Source: SVMC01 sp045601345
GTDB taxonomy: Bacteria; Bacillota; Clostridia; Oscillospirales; Oscillospiraceae
Length of the DNA stretch: 10,436 nucleotides
Direction of reading: 5' to 3'
NCBI GenBank assembly: GCA_045601345.1
Contig: JAZRZL010000063.1
Location: 1-10,436, forward strand
Shown here piece after piece: positions 7,418 to 10,436 of the stretch (the first letter of the stretch is position 1; every line of letters starts with the position of its first letter). Under the pieces are notes generated by a model that was not told where the DNA came from, did no database searches, and worked only from the letters and a program-made list of their open reading frames with translations. Both the position numbers and the translations under genes were made by a program.

Positions 7418-8154
7418 TGGTCGTTTTTGAAAAACCCAAGGCATTAACCGATGCCGTATTCCACTACTGCCCCGGCTGCACCCACGGTATCGTTCACCGT
7501 CTGGTAGCAGAGTGCATTGATGAGCTGGGCATTGAGGGCAAGACCATTGGTGTTGCCCCTGTCGGCTGCTCCGTGCTTGCCTATAACTATTTTAGCTGCG
7601 ATATGATCGAAGCAGCCCACGGCAGAGCGCCCGCCGTTGCAACCGGTGTCAAGCGTTCCCTGCCCGATCATGTGGTATTTACTTATCAGGGCGATGGCGA
7701 TCTGGCTTCCATCGGTATGTGCGAGACTGTCCATGCCGCTGCCAGAGGCGAAAACATCACCGTGATCTTTATCAACAATGCCATTTACGGCATGACCGGC
7801 GGTCAGATGGCTCCCACTTCCCTGATCGGTCAGGTCACGCAGACCTCTCCCTATGGCCGTGATCCCGCTACGCAGGGCTATCCCATCCGTGTATGCGAGC
7901 TTCTCAGCTCTCTGGACGGCCCCGCTTATCTTGAGCGCGTCACTGTCAACAATGTAAAGAACGTCAATCGCGCCAAGAAGGCCATTAAGAAGGCATTCCA
8001 GAACCAGTTGGACGGCAAGGGCTTCTCCCTGATTGAAGTACTCTCCAGCTGCCCCACCAACTGGGGTCTGACACCGAAGAAGGCTCTGGAATGGATTGAT
8101 GAAAAAATGATTCCCCAATATCCGTTGGGCGTTTACAAAGACAAGGAGGGTTAA
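7417..8154 (+). CDS. vorA: 2-oxoacid:ferredoxin oxidoreductase beta subunit, TPP-binding
   Basis: The 245-aa protein has CPGCTHG at 18-24 and the thiamine-diphosphate motif GDGD (92-95) closing with NN (120-121), followed by YGMTGGQMAPTS (124-135). This is typical of beta subunits that bind TPP and magnesium in multi-subunit 2-oxoacid oxidoreductases. No extra iron-sulfur motif of the CxxC...C type used by pyruvate enzymes was evident beyond C18, C21 and C51; a cluster may still be bound. Translation is coupled to the alpha gene through TAATG (7415-7419), with AAGGAGG just upstream. Substrate assignment to branched-chain 2-oxoacids rests on context. Confidence 0.92.
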   Translation: MVVFEKPKALTDAVFHYCPGCTHGIVHRLVAECIDELGIEGKTIGVAPVGCSVLAYNYFSCDMIEAAHGRAPAVATGVKRSLPDHVVFTYQGDGDLASIGMCETVHAAARGENITVIFINNAIYGMTGGQMAPTSLIGQVTQTSPYGRDPATQGYPIRVCELLSSLDGPAYLERVTVNNVKNVNRAKKAIKKAFQNQLDGKGFSLIEVLSSCPTNWGLTPKKALEWIDEKMIPQYPLGVYKDKEG

Positions 8155-8156
8155 GC

Positions 8157-8693
8157 ATGGCTGAGAATCAAATCGTCATCGCCGGTTTTGGCGGACAGGG
8201 TCTGCTGTTCTCCGGCAAGGTGCTGGCCTATGCCGGACTGATTGAAGGAAGAGAACTGAGCTGGCTCCCCTCCTACGGTCCTGAAATGCGCGGCGGCACT
8301 GCCAACTGCAACGTCATCCTCAGCGATATCCCCGTTGGCTCTCCCATTGTGCAGAACCCGGATATCCTGATGGTCATGAACAATCCCTCTCTGGAAAAAT
8401 ATGAATCCGCTGTCGTTCCCGGGGGCAAGATTTTCGTTGACTCCTCTCTGATCGCCAAAAAGGTCGAGCGCGATGATGTGGAAACCTATTATGTTCCCGC
8501 CACCCAGCTTGCCATGGACATGGGCATTCCCACCTTGGCCAATATGATTCTGCTCGGTGCCATCATCGCAAAGACCGGCTGCATCAATGCCGACTCTCTT
8601 CCCGATGCCCTGCACAAGGTCATCCCCGCACGTAAGGCCAACCTCTTTGATGCCAACATGAAGGCACTGCAGGCTGGCATGGAGTATTGCTGA
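8157..8693 (+). CDS. vorC: 2-oxoacid:ferredoxin oxidoreductase gamma subunit
   Basis: The 178-aa protein matches the gamma-domain family in length and motifs: IAGFGGQG near the N-terminus (8-15) and SYGPEMRGGTANC (39-51). In known enzymes this domain completes the alpha-beta-gamma core and contributes to CoA binding. The gene follows the beta gene by two bases, with AAGGAGG just upstream, and completes a delta-alpha-beta-gamma gene order. It ends 45 bases before ilvE; no convincing terminator lies in that gap, so ilvE is probably co-transcribed. Confidence 0.92.
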   Translation: MAENQIVIAGFGGQGLLFSGKVLAYAGLIEGRELSWLPSYGPEMRGGTANCNVILSDIPVGSPIVQNPDILMVMNNPSLEKYESAVVPGGKIFVDSSLIAKKVERDDVETYYVPATQLAMDMGIPTLANMILLGAIIAKTGCINADSLPDALHKVIPARKANLFDANMKALQAGMEYC

Positions 8694-8738
8694 TAAGCCG
8701 ACCTATGGCCGGATAAAAAAATAAGGAGGAAACATCAC

Positions 8739-9809
8739 ATGGCATACCAAATTTCCATCACCCGTACCACCAACCCCAAGCCTCTGCCCGCCGATGAAAG
8801 CAAGCTCGGCTTTGCCAAGCAGTTCTCCGACCATATGTTCCTGATGGACTACACCGCAGGAATCGGCTGGCATGATCCCCGCATTGTTCCCTATCAGAAT
8901 TTCAGCCTTGATCCCGCCTGCGTGATATTCCACTATGCACAGGAAATCTTTGAGGGCATGAAGGCATACCGTACCGCAGAAGGCAAGATTCAGCTCTTCC
9001 GCCCGGACTGCAATGCAGAGCGCATGAATATGTCTGCTGACCGTCTGTGCATCCCCGCCATCGACACCGGCCTGTTTGTAGAAGCTGTTCGTCAGCTGGT
9101 GGAAGTCGATCAGGCATGGGTTCCCCATCTGGACGGCACCTCCCTGTACATCCGTCCGTTCATCATTGCAACGGATGTCGGTCTGGGTGTCCACGCTTCC
9201 AAGCACTATACCTTCTGCATCATCACCGCTCCCTCCGGCGCTTACTATGCCGAGGGTATCAACCCCGTCCGTATCTATGTTGAAGACGAATACATCCGTG
9301 CTGCCCCCGGCCTCACCGGCTTTACCAAGTGCGGTGGCAACTATGCTGCTTCCATCAAGGCCGGCGAGCTGGCTGAAGAACAGGGCTATGCACAGGTTCT
9401 GTGGCTGGACGGCATAGAGAAGAAGTATGTGGAAGAAGTTGGCTCCATGAACATCATGTTCAAGATCGACGGCAAAATCTACACCGCTGCTACCACCGGC
9501 ACCGTGCTTCCCGGCATCACCCGCCGCTCCATCATTGAGCTGTGCAAGGACTGGGGCTACGAAGTCATCGAAGGCAAGCTGGCCATTGCTGACATCATGG
9601 CTGCTGCCCGTGAAGGCAAGCTGGAGGAAGTCTTCGGCACCGGCACCGCCGCTGTCGTCTCCCCCGTCAAGGAGCTGCGCTGGAAGGACGAAACTGCCTA
9701 CATCTCCGACGGCAAAATCGGCCTGCTCACCCAGAAGCTCTACGACACCCTCACCGGCATCCAGTGGGGCAAGATTGAGGATACCAAGGGCTGGATTGTA
9801 CCAGTTTAA
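8739..9809 (+). CDS. ilvE: Branched-chain amino acid aminotransferase (class IV PLP)
   Basis: The 356-aa protein is of the longer BCAT type resembling Bacillus and mammalian enzymes. The PLP Schiff-base lysine is K197 in TKCGGNY. EEVGSMN (about 224-230), a GTVLPGITR loop and the FGTGTAAVVSP phosphate-binding segment are also present. It transfers an amino group between glutamate and the 2-oxoacids of Val, Ile and Leu. As the last gene of the cluster it would turn the VOR product into the amino acid, or feed VOR in the reverse direction. AAGGAGG at 8721-8727 lies 11 bases before the ATG. No strong terminator follows within 450 bases. Confidence 0.95.
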   Translation: MAYQISITRTTNPKPLPADESKLGFAKQFSDHMFLMDYTAGIGWHDPRIVPYQNFSLDPACVIFHYAQEIFEGMKAYRTAEGKIQLFRPDCNAERMNMSADRLCIPAIDTGLFVEAVRQLVEVDQAWVPHLDGTSLYIRPFIIATDVGLGVHASKHYTFCIITAPSGAYYAEGINPVRIYVEDEYIRAAPGLTGFTKCGGNYAASIKAGELAEEQGYAQVLWLDGIEKKYVEEVGSMNIMFKIDGKIYTAATTGTVLPGITRRSIIELCKDWGYEVIEGKLAIADIMAAAREGKLEEVFGTGTAAVVSPVKELRWKDETAYISDGKIGLLTQKLYDTLTGIQWGKIEDTKGWIVPV

Positions 9810-9827
9810 ATAAATTGCGGATTATTA

Positions 9828-10071
9828 CGCAGGAGAAGATGCCACTAAATTACCAAAATCCCTTAATTCGGTACATAGCGGTTCCTAAATTCACGCTGTG
9901 ATCTCAAAAAGAGGCTTGCGCAATTTTGGAATCCTGATATTTACCTGACCGGCTTTTGTTGTCAGCTTCTTCATTCGGCAATGCATTTTGTGTGTCCTTG
10001 GCAGAATGCCTTATCATTTCTCCAAGTTGGCATTTGATTTCTTCTTGATTCACCTGTATCACGTTTCCTAT
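9828..10071 (-). pseudogene. Decayed IS256/Mutator-family transposase N-terminal remnant
   Basis: Read on the minus strand from 10071, the translation GNVIQVNQEEIK.QLGEMIR...DTQNAL.NEEAD resembles the N-terminus of IS256-family transposases (typically I.LNQ.EI..QLGEMVR.TVEETLNALLDAEAD). At about 9968 another frame continues LTTKAGQVNIRIPKLRKP.FE, matching the family segment LTTKAGEV.L.VPKLR...FE. About 30 codons that normally separate these segments are missing. Stops follow at 9893-9891 and after. The start codon position is ATA. The family call is from memory of conserved motifs. It lies antisense to ilvE and explains most of the gene-free stretch 9810-10140; nothing else is evident there. 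Confidence 0.5.
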
Positions 10072-10158
10072 AGAGAGTTCCTTCTTTCGTGTTTGATTGC
10101 GTTGTGGTGACTGAATCTTACACAATTTGGGAACTCTCTTCAATTTCGAATGCGCAAA

Positions 10159-10298
10159 AATTATTATACCATTTGCTTTCACCTTATGGTATAATAATTG
10201 CTAACGCAATTATTATACAAAAATATGTGCCATTTTCTCGCCCCTTACGGGGCAATCGAAAATGATGCACAATTATACCATTCGCTTTCGCTTCATGG
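10159..10298. repeat. Nested AT-rich palindromic repeat cluster (MITE-like)
   Basis: Arm A (10159-10172) is a perfect 14-base complement of arm B (10186-10199). Arm B plus flanks (10189-10201) is also a perfect 13-base complement of arm C (10206-10218), around a TAAC loop, so B can pair with either neighbour. A third hairpin follows: CATTTTC (10231-10237) with GAAAATG (10258-10264), enclosing GCCCC-TTAC-GGGGC (10240-10253). The A unit recurs in variant form at 10271-10298 (both contain ATTATACCATT and GCTTTC). This looks like one or two copies of an intergenic palindromic element; no transposase or clear target duplication is seen. Confidence 0.65.
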
Positions 10299-10327
10299 GG
10301 GCTGTCTCAAAACGAGGCAGCCCCTTT
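10298..10327 (+). terminator. Probable intrinsic terminator for the plus-strand operon
   Basis: GGGGCTGTCTC (10298-10308) pairs with GAGGCAGCCCC (10314-10324) in an 11-bp GC-rich stem with one G-U wobble and a 5-base loop, followed by a short TTT. It is the first GC-rich stem of this kind downstream of ilvE, 489 bases after the stop. The short T-tract makes it a moderate candidate. Confidence 0.5.
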
Positions 10328-10333
10328 CCTACG

Positions 10334-10369
10334 AAAAAACAGCGGACGGTACTATGAAAATACCGTCCG
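10334..10369 (-). terminator. Minus-strand intrinsic terminator of a convergent gene to the right
   Basis: CGGACGGTA (10343-10351) and TACCGTCCG (10361-10369) form a perfect 9-bp stem with a 9-base loop. On the minus strand the stem is followed by CTG and six Ts (complement of 10334-10339), the classic intrinsic terminator layout. On the plus strand no T-run follows. This implies a gene beyond the right edge transcribed leftward; a frame ending in a TAA at 10417-10415 would fit, but only seven codons are visible. Confidence 0.6.
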
Positions 10370-10436
10370 ATGGCTTATAATATTGGTATGAAACAAAACA
10401 ATAAGCAGGTAGATTATACAGCATACGGGACTGGAT

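Noticed and set aside
6095..7444. Long minus-strand open frame (449 codons) opposite the vorB gene
   Set aside because: It mirrors a C-rich third-position gene, has no family resemblance, and lies opposite a clearly conserved coding sequence. Similar antisense frames opposite both ligases, vorA and vorC are rejected for the same reason.
8694..8738. Possible hairpin between the gamma subunit gene and ilvE
   Set aside because: Only a 3-4 bp stem around CCG/CGG and an A-rich, not T-rich, tail on the plus strand; not a terminator.
9904..10182. Intact 92-residue minus-strand protein
   Set aside because: Its first 37 residues begin inside the palindromic repeat and match nothing I recognise; the rest is a frameshifted piece of an IS256-type transposase, so it is better described as a pseudogene remnant.
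10388..10436. Possible start of a plus-strand gene (MKQNNKQVDYTAYGTG) with TATAAT just upstream
   Set aside because: There is no Shine-Dalgarno, the TATAAT at 10376-10381 has no matching -35 and would leave almost no leader, and the minus-strand terminator next to it argues for a convergent gene. The fragment is too short to decide.

Overview
The window reads as part of an anaerobic Clostridia genome. An Oscillospiraceae-like gut or rumen Firmicute is my best guess, but no phylogenetic marker is present. The evidence is AGGAGG-type ribosome binding sites, T-box riboswitches, a ferredoxin-dependent 2-oxoacid oxidoreductase, and moderately GC-rich genes with C-rich third positions set in AT-rich intergenic DNA.

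Layout. Bases 1-177 are AT-rich and hold one small palindrome and no gene I can support. A promoter (178-206) and a T-box leader with an apparent ATC (Ile) specifier precede a 755-aa protein that joins an XRE helix-turn-helix, a cupin and an AMP-forming acyl-CoA synthetase of the medium-chain (ACSM/MACS) type (518-2785). Eight bases after its stop, a near-consensus promoter starts a second T-box leader with an apparent GTA (Val) specifier. It precedes a 764-aa paralogue of the same architecture (3140-5434). Six closely packed genes follow: a P-loop ATPase (5444-6145), a 2x[4Fe-4S] ferredoxin subunit (6126-6332), the alpha, beta and gamma subunits of a 2-oxoacid:ferredoxin oxidoreductase (6347-8693), and a branched-chain aminotransferase, ilvE (8739-9809). 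The last 630 bases hold a decayed IS256-type transposase remnant on the minus strand, a cluster of nested AT-rich palindromes, and two hairpin terminators pointing in opposite directions.

How the genes fit together. A ligase, a ferredoxin-linked oxidoreductase and a branched-chain aminotransferase form a complete route between branched short-chain fatty acids and branched-chain amino acids. T-box leaders switch genes on when a tRNA is uncharged, that is, when the amino acid is scarce. The control logic therefore argues for the assimilatory direction: 2-methylbutyrate, isobutyrate (and perhaps isovalerate) are activated to CoA thioesters, reductively carboxylated with reduced ferredoxin to 2-oxoacids, and transaminated to Ile, Val (and Leu). 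Having one ligase under an Ile T-box and its paralogue under a Val T-box suggests the two were duplicated with their leaders and then specialised for different acids. The XRE-cupin module fused to each ligase is a second possible layer of regulation with no function I can assign from sequence.
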